Shown in pieces: positions 53,680 through 62,354 of a stretch of DNA of 64,000 nucleotides. This DNA comes from Kribbella sp. NBC_00382. Its GTDB lineage: Bacteria > Actinomycetota > Actinomycetes > Propionibacteriales > Kribbellaceae. Numbering within the stretch: position 1 is the first letter of the stretch; each line of letters opens with the position of its first letter. The position numbers and the translations under genes are program-made. The notes under the pieces were generated by a model that saw only the letters and a program-made list of their open reading frames with translations, had not been told where the DNA came from and ran no database searches. The DNA lies in assembly GCF_036067295.1 (NCBI RefSeq), contig NZ_CP107954.1, positions 1,612,001 through 1,676,000 of the forward strand, given 5' to 3'.

Positions 53680-53692
53680 ATTGTTGAACAAT
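53680..53692. promoter_or_regulatory. FadR-type GntR operator candidate
   Basis: ATTGTTGAACAAT is a perfect palindrome around one base and fits TNGTNNNACNA, the FadR-subfamily operator pattern. It lies 64 bases upstream of the GntR gene and 125 bases upstream of the NRAMP-like gene. Confidence 0.6.
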
Positions 53693-53816
53693 CTCTACTC
53701 TCAAAATCACTCAAGGCGGTCCAATACCTTCCCCGCCCCACCACCCCAGTCAGACACCTACCGACCGTCTGCAGGAGACCGACCGAAAGCTTTCTGAAGA
53801 CCCAGGAGCCACCGCC

Positions 53817-55130
53817 ATGTCGAAACCCCCGACCAAGCCCCTCTCCAAGCCGCCCCGCCGCCAGCCGACCCGTAGTACCGGCCATTCGTCCGGCCGGCAG
53901 CTGCCTCCGGCCGCCGGCAAGAAGACGCCCGACACCGCGATGAAGGCGAGCACCAAGTCGACTCTGATCGGCGCGATGTTCCTGATGGCCACCTCGGCCA
54001 TCGGACCCGGGTTCATCACCCAGACGACGACCTTCACGGTCTCCCTCGGCGCCGCGTTCGCGTTCGCGATCGCCATCTCGATCCTGGTCGACATCGCACT
54101 GCAGCTGAACGTCTGGCGGGTGATCGGCGTCTCCGGCCGGCGCGCCCAGGAGCTCGGCAACCTGGTCGTTCCCGGGCTCGGCTACGTGATGGCGGCGCTG
54201 CTGTTCATCGGTGGCCTGGTCTTCAACATCGGCAATGTGTCCGGCACCGGACTCGGCCTGGACGCGATGCTCGGGCTGGATCCCAAGATCGGCGGCGCGC
54301 TCTCCGCATTGATTGCCATCGGCATCTTCTTGTCCAAGCGTGCCGGCCTCGCGATGGACCGGGTCGTCCTGGTGCTCGGCACGCTGATGATCCTGCTCAC
54401 CACCTACATCGCGGTCACGTCCGGCCCACCGGTCGGTACGGCGCTGAAGAACGTGGTGATGCCCGGCCAGGTTCAGTTCCTGTCCATCACCACGCTGATC
54501 GGCGGCACGATCGGCGGCTACATCGTGTACGCCGGAGCGCATCGGCTGCTCGACTCCGGGGTGTCCGGCCCGCAGCATGTCCGCGACATCACCCGCGGCT
54601 CGATCACCGGCATCCTGATCACCGGCGTGATGCGGATCGTGCTCTTCCTGGCGATCCTCGGTGTCGTCGCCGGGGGCGAGGCGCTCGACCCGAAGAACCC
54701 GGCCGCCTCGGCCTTCCAGCACGCGGCCGGCGAGTTCGGGCTGCGGGCCTTCGGGGTGGTGCTCTGGGCGGCCGCGATCACCAGCGTGATCGGCGCGTCG
54801 TACACGACCGTCACCTTCGTGACCTCGCGGACGAAGACGACCGACAAGACCCGGACCATCCTGGTGGTCGCGTTCATCGCGGTCAGCACGGTCATCTTCC
54901 TGTCCGTCGGCACCGCTCCGACCCAGCTGCTGGTCTTCGCGGGCGCCTTCAACGGGTTGCTGCTGCCGGTCGGCATCGGTGTGCTTCTCTGGGTGGCATG
55001 GCAGCGCAAGGATCTGCTGCGTGGGTACTCGTATCCCCGCTGGCTCCTCGCGCTCGGCGGCGCGGCCTGGTTGCTGACCATCTACCTGGCCGTCCGGTCC
55101 GTGAAGCCCGTGTTCGAACTCTTCAGTTAG
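53817..55130 (+). CDS. NRAMP-like transporter (YcsG type)
   Basis: 437 residues. A basic, Pro-rich N-terminus (about 40 residues) precedes about eleven hydrophobic segments. The first helix contains ATSAIGPGFITQTTTFTV, where true metal-transporting NRAMPs have a DPGN motif; the metal-binding Asp-Pro-Gly-Asn is replaced by GPGFI. That loss and the location upstream of pxpABC fit the YcsG branch, thought to import an organic substrate, perhaps 5-oxoproline, rather than metal. It ends ten bases before pxpA, so the transporter and 5-oxoprolinase genes form one operon. Confidence 0.87.
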   Translation: MSKPPTKPLSKPPRRQPTRSTGHSSGRQLPPAAGKKTPDTAMKASTKSTLIGAMFLMATSAIGPGFITQTTTFTVSLGAAFAFAIAISILVDIALQLNVWRVIGVSGRRAQELGNLVVPGLGYVMAALLFIGGLVFNIGNVSGTGLGLDAMLGLDPKIGGALSALIAIGIFLSKRAGLAMDRVVLVLGTLMILLTTYIAVTSGPPVGTALKNVVMPGQVQFLSITTLIGGTIGGYIVYAGAHRLLDSGVSGPQHVRDITRGSITGILITGVMRIVLFLAILGVVAGGEALDPKNPAASAFQHAAGEFGLRAFGVVLWAAAITSVIGASYTTVTFVTSRTKTTDKTRTILVVAFIAVSTVIFLSVGTAPTQLLVFAGAFNGLLLPVGIGVLLWVAWQRKDLLRGYSYPRWLLALGGAAWLLTIYLAVRSVKPVFELFS

Positions 55131-55140
55131 GGGTGACCTG

Positions 55141-55893
55141 ATGGACCTCAATGCCGATCTGGGTGAGGGCTTCGGCTCGTGGACGATGGGCGACGACGGC
55201 GCGTTGCTCGACGTCGTCACCAGCGCCAACGTCGCCTGCGGCTTCCACGCCGGCGACCCGTCGATCATGCGCCGGGTGACCGGCCAGGCGGTCGAGCGGG
55301 GCGTCGCGATCGGCGCGCACGTCGGGTACGCCGACAAGCCCGGTTTCGGCCGACGCTTCCTCGACATCGAACCCGCCGTACTGCGCGACGAGGTCGTCTA
55401 TCAGATCGGCGCGCTGGACGCGTTTGCCCGGATCGCGGGCGATCGCGTCCGGTACGTGAAACCGCACGGGGCGCTCTACAACACGATCGGTACGCACGAG
55501 GAGCAGGCGGCGGCCGTGGTCGGCGCGATCGTCGACTACGACTCGTCGTTGCCGGTCCTCGGACTTCCCGGGTCAGCCTGGCTCCGGCTCGCCGCCGAGG
55601 CCGGGCTGACCGTGGTCCATGAGGCCTTCGCAGACCGCGCCTACACGCCTGCGGGCACTTTGGTGTCCAGGCGTGAGGCCGGCTCGGTGCTGCATGATGG
55701 CGCCGAGATCGCGTTGCGCTGTACTGCGATGGCGACGGGCGGGGTGATCTCGGACAGTACGGGCGGCTCCTTGAGCCTTTCGCCGAGGTCGATATGCGTG
55801 CATGGCGACACTCCGGGCGCGGTCGAGATCGCGGTACAGGTCCGCAAGGCGCTGGAGGGAGCGGGTGTCACGTTGACCCCGTTCAGCCGCTGA
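55141..55893 (+). CDS. pxpA: 5-oxoprolinase subunit A (LamB/YcsF)
   Basis: 250 residues beginning MDLNADLGEGFGSWTMGDD, the family signature, followed by SANVACGFHAGDPSIM, GAHVGYADKPGFGRR, VRYVKPHGALYNT and EAFADRAYTPAGTLVSR, all hallmark blocks of LamB/YcsF proteins. PxpA works with PxpB and PxpC to hydrolyse 5-oxo-L-proline to glutamate with ATP. Ten bases downstream of the transporter gene, and its stop overlaps the pxpB start by one base. Confidence 0.95.
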   Translation: MDLNADLGEGFGSWTMGDDGALLDVVTSANVACGFHAGDPSIMRRVTGQAVERGVAIGAHVGYADKPGFGRRFLDIEPAVLRDEVVYQIGALDAFARIAGDRVRYVKPHGALYNTIGTHEEQAAAVVGAIVDYDSSLPVLGLPGSAWLRLAAEAGLTVVHEAFADRAYTPAGTLVSRREAGSVLHDGAEIALRCTAMATGGVISDSTGGSLSLSPRSICVHGDTPGAVEIAVQVRKALEGAGVTLTPFSR

Positions 55894-56498
55894 TGCGCAT
55901 TCTTCCGGCGGGCGACCGCGCAGTACTGGTCGAACTCGAGAGCCTCGACGCAGTTCTCGGGTACTACGCGGCGCTCGCCGACTCTCCACCCGCAGGCGTC
56001 ATCGACATCGTCCCCGCTGCCCGAACCGTCCTCCTCACCACCGACGGCACCGACCTGACTTCGTTGACCCGAGCGCTGTGGGCCGTCCAGCCGACCGACG
56101 GCTCACAGACGGCCGGCGATCTGCTGGAGATCCCAGTCACCTACGACGGCGAAGACCTCCCCGACGTCGCCGCCCACCTCAACTGCTCGATCGACGACGT
56201 CATCAAACGCCACACCGCCGAAGACTGGACGGTCGCCTTCTGTGGCTTCTCCCCCGGCTTCGGCTATCTGACCGGCACCGGCTCCTGGGACATCCCCCGA
56301 CGCAAATCCCCCCGCACCAAAGTCCCCACCGGCGCCGTGGCCCTGGCCGGCGAGTTCAGCGGCGTCTACCCCCGCGAATCCCCCGGCGGCTGGCAACTAC
56401 TAGGCCACACAACCCTCAAAATCTTCGACCAAATCCGCACCCCCGCAGCCCTCTTCCACCCCGGCCGTCGAGTCCGCTTCGTCAAGGCGGAGAGCTGA
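55893..56498 (+). CDS. pxpB: 5-oxoprolinase subunit B (KipI family)
   Basis: 201 residues from the ATG at 55893, overlapping the pxpA stop (TGATG). Starts MRILPAGDRAVLVELES, with the family motif VAFCGFSPGFGYLTGTG and PRRKSPRTKVPTGAVALAG before the C-terminal GGWQLLGHT. This is the AHS1 domain, the partner of PxpC in the ATP-binding part of the three-part 5-oxoprolinase; the Bacillus homologue KipI also inhibits sporulation kinase KinA. Codons are very C-rich in the second half. Confidence 0.93.
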   Translation: MRILPAGDRAVLVELESLDAVLGYYAALADSPPAGVIDIVPAARTVLLTTDGTDLTSLTRALWAVQPTDGSQTAGDLLEIPVTYDGEDLPDVAAHLNCSIDDVIKRHTAEDWTVAFCGFSPGFGYLTGTGSWDIPRRKSPRTKVPTGAVALAGEFSGVYPRESPGGWQLLGHTTLKIFDQIRTPAALFHPGRRVRFVKAES

Positions 56499-56535
56499 TG
56501 AGCCCAGCGACTGCGGCGATCGCCCGGGGGTGGCG

Positions 56536-57372
56536 ATGACGGGGTTGACCGTGCTGGAGACGGGGCCGCTGGCAACTATCCAGGACCGTGGGCGGGTTGG
56601 GCAGGCTGCCCTTGGGATCCCCCGCTCCGGAGCATGCGACCAGCGGTCGTATGAGTTGGCCAATCGGCTGGTTGGCAACGAGCCCGGCGCTGCCGTGATC
56701 GAGGTGACCTTTGGTGGACTTGCCCTGCGTGCCGAGACCGAGGTCGTCATCGCCACGACCGGCGCTCCGTGTGCCGGCGCGCCCCTCAACGCACCCAGCA
56801 CCCTTCGGCCAGGCGATGTTCTGCGCCTCGGCCCACCCAGGAGCGGCCTGCGCACCTACGTCGCCGTCAGAGGCGGTATCGCCGTTCCGACAGTCCTCGG
56901 GTCCCGGTCGACCGATCTGCTGTCAGGCCTCGGCCCAGCGCCCTTGCGCGCCGGTGATCTCCTACCCGTCGGCGACGAGTACGCGCCGATGCCCGGTGTC
57001 GATCTTGCCGCGGTGGCCGATCCGGCGGCAGGCGAGGTCGTAGTACGGGTGACTGCTGGGCCGCGGGCGGACTGGTTCGCGCCGGATGCTTTGCGCGGGC
57101 AGACGTACACCGTCAGCAGCAACAGCAACCGCATCGGCGTACGCCTCGAAGGCCCTGCCCTGCAAAGAGTTCAGGAGGGCGAGCTGCCCAGCGAAGGGAT
57201 GGCCCTGGGCGCAATCCAAATCCCACCCTCCGGCCTCCCCGTGATCTTCCTCGCCGACCACCCGGTCACCGGCGGCTACCCCGTCATCGCCTACGTAGCC
57301 ACCGCCGACCTCCCCACCTGCGCCCAACTCCGCCCCGGCCAACCCCTCCGCTTCACAACACAAAGCCCGTAG
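56536..57372 (+). CDS. pxpC: 5-oxoprolinase subunit C (KipA family)
   Basis: 278 residues from the ATG at 56536, preferred over a GTG at 56530 because GGGGGTG lies just upstream and the protein then starts MTGLTVLETGPLATIQDRGR like relatives. The AHS2 domain shows QAALGIPRSGACDQRSYELA, GGLALRAETEVVIATTGAPC and a C-terminal PVTGGYPVIAYVATADLPT. It completes the 5-oxoprolinase complex. Its last 20 bases overlap the convergent epimerase gene. Confidence 0.93.
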   Translation: MTGLTVLETGPLATIQDRGRVGQAALGIPRSGACDQRSYELANRLVGNEPGAAVIEVTFGGLALRAETEVVIATTGAPCAGAPLNAPSTLRPGDVLRLGPPRSGLRTYVAVRGGIAVPTVLGSRSTDLLSGLGPAPLRAGDLLPVGDEYAPMPGVDLAAVADPAAGEVVVRVTAGPRADWFAPDALRGQTYTVSSNSNRIGVRLEGPALQRVQEGELPSEGMALGAIQIPPSGLPVIFLADHPVTGGYPVIAYVATADLPTCAQLRPGQPLRFTTQSP

Positions 57373-58354
57373 GGAACGGATCCGTCGGGTCGAGCAGATA
57401 CTGACCCATCCCGGTGATCCAGGCCCGACCGGTGACAGTCGGCACTACGGCCGGCCGATCGCCGACCGTCGTCTCCTCCAGCAGGCGCCCAGTGAAGCGG
57501 GTGCCGATGAACGACTCGTTGACGTAGTCCTGGTTGAGGTTGAGTTCGCCCCGGGCATGCAACTGCGCCATCCGGGCGCACGTGCCGGTGCCACACGGGG
57601 AGCGGTCGAACCAGCCCGGGTGGATCGCCATCGCGTTGCGGGAGTCGGCGCCGTCGGTACCGGGCGCGGTGAACTGCACGTGCTTGCAGTCGTTGATCGA
57701 CGGGTCCAGCGGATGCACCGGCCGGTCGGTCGCGTTGATGGCGTCCATGATGTCCAGCCCGGCCTGCAGGATCCGGTCCTTCTCCGACCGGTCGAACGGG
57801 ATGCCGAGCTGCTCCAGCGGCAGGATCGCGTAGAAGTTACCGCCGTACGCGAGGTCGTAGGTCACCTCACCCAGGCCATCCACCTTCACCGTGACGTCAA
57901 GGGCGTGCGAGTACGCCGGTACGTTCTGGATCGTCACGTGCTCGGCCCGACCGTTGCTGACCGCAACATCCGCGACGACGAGCCCGGCCGGAGTGTCCAG
58001 CCGTACCTGCGTGAGCGGCTCGGTCACCTTCACCATGCCCGACTCGACCAGCACCGTGGCGACACCGATGGTCCCGTGCCCGCACATCGGGAGGCAGCCG
58101 GACACCTCGATGTAAAGCACACCCCAGTCCGCGTCCGGCCGGGTCGGGGGTTGGAGGATCGCACCGCTCATGGCTGAGTGGCCGCGCGGCTCGTTCATCA
58201 GGAAAAGACGCAGGTCGTCGTCGTGCGCCAGGAAGTACTCGCGCCGCTCGGCCATCGTCGTACCGGGGATGACGCCGACGCCACCGGTGATCACCCGCGT
58301 CGGCATCCCCTCGGTGTGCGAGTCGATCGCGCTCAAGGTCCGGATCGACCTCAT
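57353..58354 (-). CDS. 4-hydroxyproline 2-epimerase (proline racemase family)
   Basis: 333 residues from the ATG at 58354, whose ATGA overlaps the stop of the upstream deaminase gene. Both catalytic cysteines are present: Cys91 in CLPMCGHGTIG and Cys254 in RSPCGTGTCA. Having Cys, not Thr, at the second site points to a racemase/epimerase, not the 3-hydroxyproline dehydratase. Operon context (D-hydroxyproline oxidase subunits and a DapA-family deaminase) fits trans-4-hydroxy-L-proline to cis-4-hydroxy-D-proline, the first step of hydroxyproline degradation. It is the last gene of the leftward operon. Confidence 0.92.
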   Translation of the reverse strand: MRSIRTLSAIDSHTEGMPTRVITGGVGVIPGTTMAERREYFLAHDDDLRLFLMNEPRGHSAMSGAILQPPTRPDADWGVLYIEVSGCLPMCGHGTIGVATVLVESGMVKVTEPLTQVRLDTPAGLVVADVAVSNGRAEHVTIQNVPAYSHALDVTVKVDGLGEVTYDLAYGGNFYAILPLEQLGIPFDRSEKDRILQAGLDIMDAINATDRPVHPLDPSINDCKHVQFTAPGTDGADSRNAMAIHPGWFDRSPCGTGTCARMAQLHARGELNLNQDYVNESFIGTRFTGRLLEETTVGDRPAVVPTVTGRAWITGMGQYLLDPTDPFPTGFVL

Positions 58355-59253
58355 ACCAGCGACTCCACTGCCTTCTTCATGTCCTGCTCGAGCTGGGCGA
58401 GGTGCTCCGGTACCAGCGGTCCGCGCGGCGGGCGGCAGGGACCGCCGTACCGGCCGACGTAATCCATCCCGTACTTGATCGCCTGCACGAACTCGACCCG
58501 CGAGTCCCACCGGAACGCGGCGACCAGCGGCTCGTACAGCGCCCGCGCCTCGGCCAGGTTTCCTTCGAGCGCAAGGTTGTAGAGCCGTACCGACTCAGCT
58601 GGGAACACGTTGGGGAACCCGGCGAACCAACCGGTCGCGCCCATCAGCAGCGCTTCGAGCGTGAGGTCGTCCGCGCCAGCGACGACGGTGAGGCTCGGCG
58701 CCAGCTCGCGGATCTCCAGGATGCGCCGGACGTCGCCGGTGAACTCCTTGACCGCCACGACGTTCTCGATCTGCGCGAGCTCGGCCAGCAGGTCCGGCGT
58801 CAGGTCGACCTTCGTGTCGTGCGGGTTGTTGTAGACCATCACCGGCAGTCCGGCCTTGGCGACCTCGGTGTAGTGGTGGATCACCTCGCCGCGGTTGGCG
58901 CGATACATGGTCGGCGGCAGACACAGTACGCCGTCCGCCCCGTCCTCCGCCGCCTTCTCGGCCCACGCCCGCGCCTGATGCGCGCCGGCGCCGTGCACGC
59001 CGACCACGACGATCCCGTCGTTGCCCACAGCATCGATCGCGATCTGTGCCACCGTCCGCCGCTCGTCATCGGTCAGCGACGAGTACTCCCCCAGCGACCC
59101 GTTGGGCCCGACCCCGCGGCACCCGTTCTCCACCAGCCACCGGCAGTGCTCCGCGTACTTGTCGTAGTCCGGCCGCAATCCCGCCGGCGCCGACGCGTCC
59201 TCCGCGTACGGCAACGCGGTAGCAACAATCACACCATCAAGCTTCTCGCTCAC
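58351..59253 (-). CDS. DapA-family deaminase/aldolase, probable pyrroline-4-hydroxy-2-carboxylate deaminase
   Basis: 300 residues from the GTG at 59253, which overlaps the stop of the upstream gene. The dihydrodipicolinate synthase-like TIM barrel shows VGPNGSLGEYSSLTDDER, the assisting Tyr141 in MVYNNPHD and the Schiff-base Lys169 in NVVAVKEFTGD. In hydroxyproline pathways this family member deaminates and dehydrates pyrroline-4-hydroxy-2-carboxylate to ketoglutarate semialdehyde. Four-base overlaps on both sides show tight coupling to the oxidase and epimerase genes. A DapA-family dehydratase for another substrate is possible if the operon is misread. Confidence 0.88.
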   Translation of the reverse strand: MSEKLDGVIVATALPYAEDASAPAGLRPDYDKYAEHCRWLVENGCRGVGPNGSLGEYSSLTDDERRTVAQIAIDAVGNDGIVVVGVHGAGAHQARAWAEKAAEDGADGVLCLPPTMYRANRGEVIHHYTEVAKAGLPVMVYNNPHDTKVDLTPDLLAELAQIENVVAVKEFTGDVRRILEIRELAPSLTVVAGADDLTLEALLMGATGWFAGFPNVFPAESVRLYNLALEGNLAEARALYEPLVAAFRWDSRVEFVQAIKYGMDYVGRYGGPCRPPRGPLVPEHLAQLEQDMKKAVESLV

Positions 59254-61094
59254 AAATCCTCCAGTACGTCCGCATCGGCCAAATCCGTCAAACGCACAGG
59301 CACCGCAAGCGGCCGCCTGTACCCATCCTTCACCCCGGTGATCCCAGCGACGTTCCGCCCACAAACGCGCCCCTGACACAGGCCCAGCCCGGCCCGCGAC
59401 GAAAGCTTCAGGCTCCGCGCCGCCTCCACGTCCCGCGCCCCGACCGCCTCGTCAACCTCGCCCCGCGTCACTTCCTCGCAGCGGCAAACCAGCGTGTCCG
59501 CACCGCTCCACTTCAGCCATCCGTCCCGCACGGGATAGGCAGCGTCCAATGCCCGCGCGAACCGCTTGCCCTTGGCAACCGCGCCCCGGTCTACCTCCGC
59601 CCCGGCGGCTGCGGCTCCGGCGACGCGACCTTCTGCCGCCGACAGAACTGCGCCACCGATACCGGTGAGCTCGCCCGCGGCCCATACCCCGGGCGTACTG
59701 GTTTGCTGGCTTTCATCGACGAGTACCGCCGGCCCGTCGATCAGCTGACAACGGGCCGAAACGGCCAGCTCGAGATTGGGAGTGAAGCCGAAGCCCAGGC
59801 AGACCGCGTCCACCTCGATGCGCTCTTCCGTACCAGGGATCGGGACCCAGTCGGCGTCCAGCCGGACCGTGGTGACGGCCTCCACGCGATCGGTGCCGTG
59901 GGCTGCGATGACGGTTCGGCCGTGGCGGAAGGGGATTCGGTGGCGGGCCAGAAGAGCCGCGTAGCCGAGGCCTTCGGTGAGTTTGGTGGAGGCCGCCAAC
60001 GGGTCGGTGCGCCAGCCGCGCACGACGGTGCTCGGTTTGTTGGCTTCGAGCAACGCGACCACCTCGGCTCCGACACCGAGCAACGACTCGGCGACGGGCA
60101 AGAGGAACGGTCCGGTACCGGCGACCACGACTCGCTTGCCGATGCTGATCCGCTGACCTTTCGCCAAGGCTTGTGCGGCACCTGCGGTGTAGACGCCTGG
60201 CAGATCCCAGCCGGGGAACGGCAGCACCCGGTCGTACGCGCCCGTCGCCAGTACGAGCGCAGGTGTCTCGACAGCCGATACCTTCCGCCCGGCCGAGTCA
60301 GCTGCGCCGGTCTGCAACCAGAGCCGCGTGCGTGGCGCAGCGGCATTGGCGGCATTGGCGGCATCGGCGGGGCGCTCAAGAGCCCACACGCTCGTCTCCG
60401 TCAGATGCGTGATCCTCGGATCGTCGGCAATCCGGTCCCGCAGCCGGGCAAACGCCGACCACCCGTGCTGCAACTTCTCCGGCCGCTTCGCCCCGAACTC
60501 GACCGGCAACTGCCGGTTGAACTGCCCGCCAACACTCGCACCGGCATCAACCAGCAACACCGAGCTCCCAGCATCAGCCGCAGCCACTGCCGCACTCATC
60601 CCCGCCGGCCCAGCCCCCACCACAACAACAGGCACCACCTGTACGCCATTGCCCAGGGCACCTTGTGCACCACCTGAGCGTTTGGCCTCCTCCAAAACGC
60701 TCACACCGAGCACAAAGTCGTCCTGCCGGGCCGCAGGCGGACCCGCAGACGTCCCGGTGGGTGCTGCGGCGGCCGTTGCCGACGGCAGCACTGCGCCGTG
60801 CTGCGTCTCGACCTGGTCGCCGGGCCGCAGCACTCGCTGGCAGGCTCGTACGTCCGGCAGGCCGTTCACGACCACCAGGCAGTCGAAGCAGGAGCCGATG
60901 CCGCAGAAGACGCCTCGGGCGCGGTCACCGCTACGCGTCGTGCGCCAGGAGTCCCGGCCGTCGGCCATCAGGGCGGCAGCGACGCTCTGGCCCGGCAGCG
61001 CCTTGACCGGCTGGCCGTCGACCGTGATCTCGATCGGCTCGCCGGGCTGTGGCTCAGCTGGATCGCCCTCAGCAGGGCGGAGATACGGGCTCAT
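59250..61094 (-). CDS. D-hydroxyproline dehydrogenase subunit, fused 2Fe-2S and FAD-dependent oxidoreductase
   Basis: 614 residues. Residues 20-95 form a ferredoxin-like 2Fe-2S domain with Cys64, Cys69, Cys72 and Cys85 (CGIGSCFDCLVVVNG). An FAD/NAD-type oxidoreductase follows from about 155 (VVVVGAGPAGMSAAVAAADA; LVLATGAYDRVLPFPGWDLP), and the C-terminus has a BFD-like Cys set (TLVCRCEEVTRGEVDEA; GLCQGRVCGRN). In Pseudomonas-type enzymes (HcnA/HcnB-like, LhpE/LhpF-like) these are separate polypeptides; here they are one chain. Together with the DadA-like gene it should oxidise cis-4-hydroxy-D-proline to the pyrroline. Overlaps both neighbours by four bases. Confidence 0.88.
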   Translation of the reverse strand: MSPYLRPAEGDPAEPQPGEPIEITVDGQPVKALPGQSVAAALMADGRDSWRTTRSGDRARGVFCGIGSCFDCLVVVNGLPDVRACQRVLRPGDQVETQHGAVLPSATAAAAPTGTSAGPPAARQDDFVLGVSVLEEAKRSGGAQGALGNGVQVVPVVVVGAGPAGMSAAVAAADAGSSVLLVDAGASVGGQFNRQLPVEFGAKRPEKLQHGWSAFARLRDRIADDPRITHLTETSVWALERPADAANAANAAAPRTRLWLQTGAADSAGRKVSAVETPALVLATGAYDRVLPFPGWDLPGVYTAGAAQALAKGQRISIGKRVVVAGTGPFLLPVAESLLGVGAEVVALLEANKPSTVVRGWRTDPLAASTKLTEGLGYAALLARHRIPFRHGRTVIAAHGTDRVEAVTTVRLDADWVPIPGTEERIEVDAVCLGFGFTPNLELAVSARCQLIDGPAVLVDESQQTSTPGVWAAGELTGIGGAVLSAAEGRVAGAAAAGAEVDRGAVAKGKRFARALDAAYPVRDGWLKWSGADTLVCRCEEVTRGEVDEAVGARDVEAARSLKLSSRAGLGLCQGRVCGRNVAGITGVKDGYRRPLAVPVRLTDLADADVLEDL

Positions 61095-62245
61095 GAGACA
61101 CCAAGCAGAGCGGGGCGATCCACGCGGAACGGCAAGGGATCGACGTGTGGCGACAACCCGAGGAACAGTTCGGTGATCAGGCGGCCGGTCGATGCGGCGA
61201 GCCCGATGCCGGCGCCTTCATGCCCGGTCGCGTGCCACAAACCCTCGACCCGCGGGTCGGCCCCGATCACTGGCAGATGGTCCGGCGCATAGGGCCGGAA
61301 CCCGCCGTACGCCCGCATCACCGGCACCTCGCCCAGGAACGGGAACAACCCCACAGCCTTCCGCGCCAACTCCCGCAACACCCGAACCCGCACCGAGTCG
61401 TCGAACCCGATCCGCTCCCGGCTAGACCCGATCAGCACCGTCCCGCCCCGCGTCGACTCCACCACCGTCGACGTCTGCAGCTCGGCGTCCCCGCTGCCGA
61501 CCGCCCCGACGTAGTCAGCGTCATAAACCTTGTGCCGTACGCATTCCGGCAACGGCGCGGTCACCAGGATCATCCCGCGTCGCGGCAGGATCGCCAGCGG
61601 CCCACCGGCCGCCTCACTGAACGCCCCGGCCCACGGCCCACACGCATTCACCACAGCCCCACATGCGAAGTCCCCCGCGTCCGTCGACACCCCAACCACG
61701 CGCCCAGCGGTTCGGAGTACCGACAAAGCCGTCACGCCACCCCGTACCAAACCACCACGAGCCCGTACTGCGGCCAGCAGCGCCGTCGCCGCCAGTACCG
61801 GCTGAAGCTGAGCATCATCCGGGTAATGGACCCCGACGGTCACCGCAGGAGTCAGCAACGGCTCCAACTCCAAAGCATCCGCGGGCTTGAGCACCCGAGC
61901 ATCCACCCCAGCACCCCGTTGCGCCGCAGCGAAGTCCTCCAACGGCCCAGGCTCGCCAGTCGCGACGACCAGCCCGCCCTTCGGCTCCCACTCGACATCC
62001 GCAACCCGCCGAGGCAGCCGATCGAGCACCTTGAGCCACTCGGTCCGCGACGCGATCGCCAGGTCGAGCTCCGGCCCGGGCCCCTTGTCGGAGACGAGGA
62101 TGTTGCCCTCGCCGGCCGCCGTCGTACCGGACGCAGGCGCCCCGCGATCCAGCACGAGCACCCGGACGCCGGCAGCCGACAGGGCTTCGGCGCAGGCGGC
62201 ACCCACGATGCCCGCCCCGACCACCACCACGTCGACCTCAGTCAT
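61091..62245 (-). CDS. DadA/SoxB-like FAD oxidase subunit of D-hydroxyproline dehydrogenase
   Basis: 384 residues from the ATG at 62245. N-terminal dinucleotide motif VVVVGAGIVGAACAEALSAA, then the DAO-fold segments VGVHYPDDAQLQPVLAATAL and VVNACGPWAGAF, and a C-terminal FAD contact GLWHATGHEGAGIGLAASTG. This is the catalytic flavoprotein (beta) type of amine/imino-acid dehydrogenases; with the 2Fe-2S/FAD partner it probably makes the membrane-independent D-hydroxyproline dehydrogenase. It is the first gene of the four-gene operon, and a palindromic operator starts 15 bases upstream of its start. Confidence 0.9.
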   Translation of the reverse strand: MTEVDVVVVGAGIVGAACAEALSAAGVRVLVLDRGAPASGTTAAGEGNILVSDKGPGPELDLAIASRTEWLKVLDRLPRRVADVEWEPKGGLVVATGEPGPLEDFAAAQRGAGVDARVLKPADALELEPLLTPAVTVGVHYPDDAQLQPVLAATALLAAVRARGGLVRGGVTALSVLRTAGRVVGVSTDAGDFACGAVVNACGPWAGAFSEAAGGPLAILPRRGMILVTAPLPECVRHKVYDADYVGAVGSGDAELQTSTVVESTRGGTVLIGSSRERIGFDDSVRVRVLRELARKAVGLFPFLGEVPVMRAYGGFRPYAPDHLPVIGADPRVEGLWHATGHEGAGIGLAASTGRLITELFLGLSPHVDPLPFRVDRPALLGVS

Positions 62246-62259
62246 CCGAATCCTCGCAG

Positions 62260-62281
62260 ATCGTTCAGTAAAATGAACGAT
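62260..62281. promoter_or_regulatory. Palindromic operator of the hydroxyproline operon
   Basis: ATCGTTCA and TGAACGAT flank GTAAAA, a perfect 22-bp inverted repeat 15 bases before the first gene of the operon. It is also just downstream of the XRE-cupin regulator gene, the likely binding protein. Confidence 0.65.
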
Positions 62282-62354
62282 TCGAGAGTACGTCCGTCAC
62301 CCGCCCCAGGTCAACGGCCGCAGCGATGGCCCCAGTGACAGCCCCGTGACGGCC

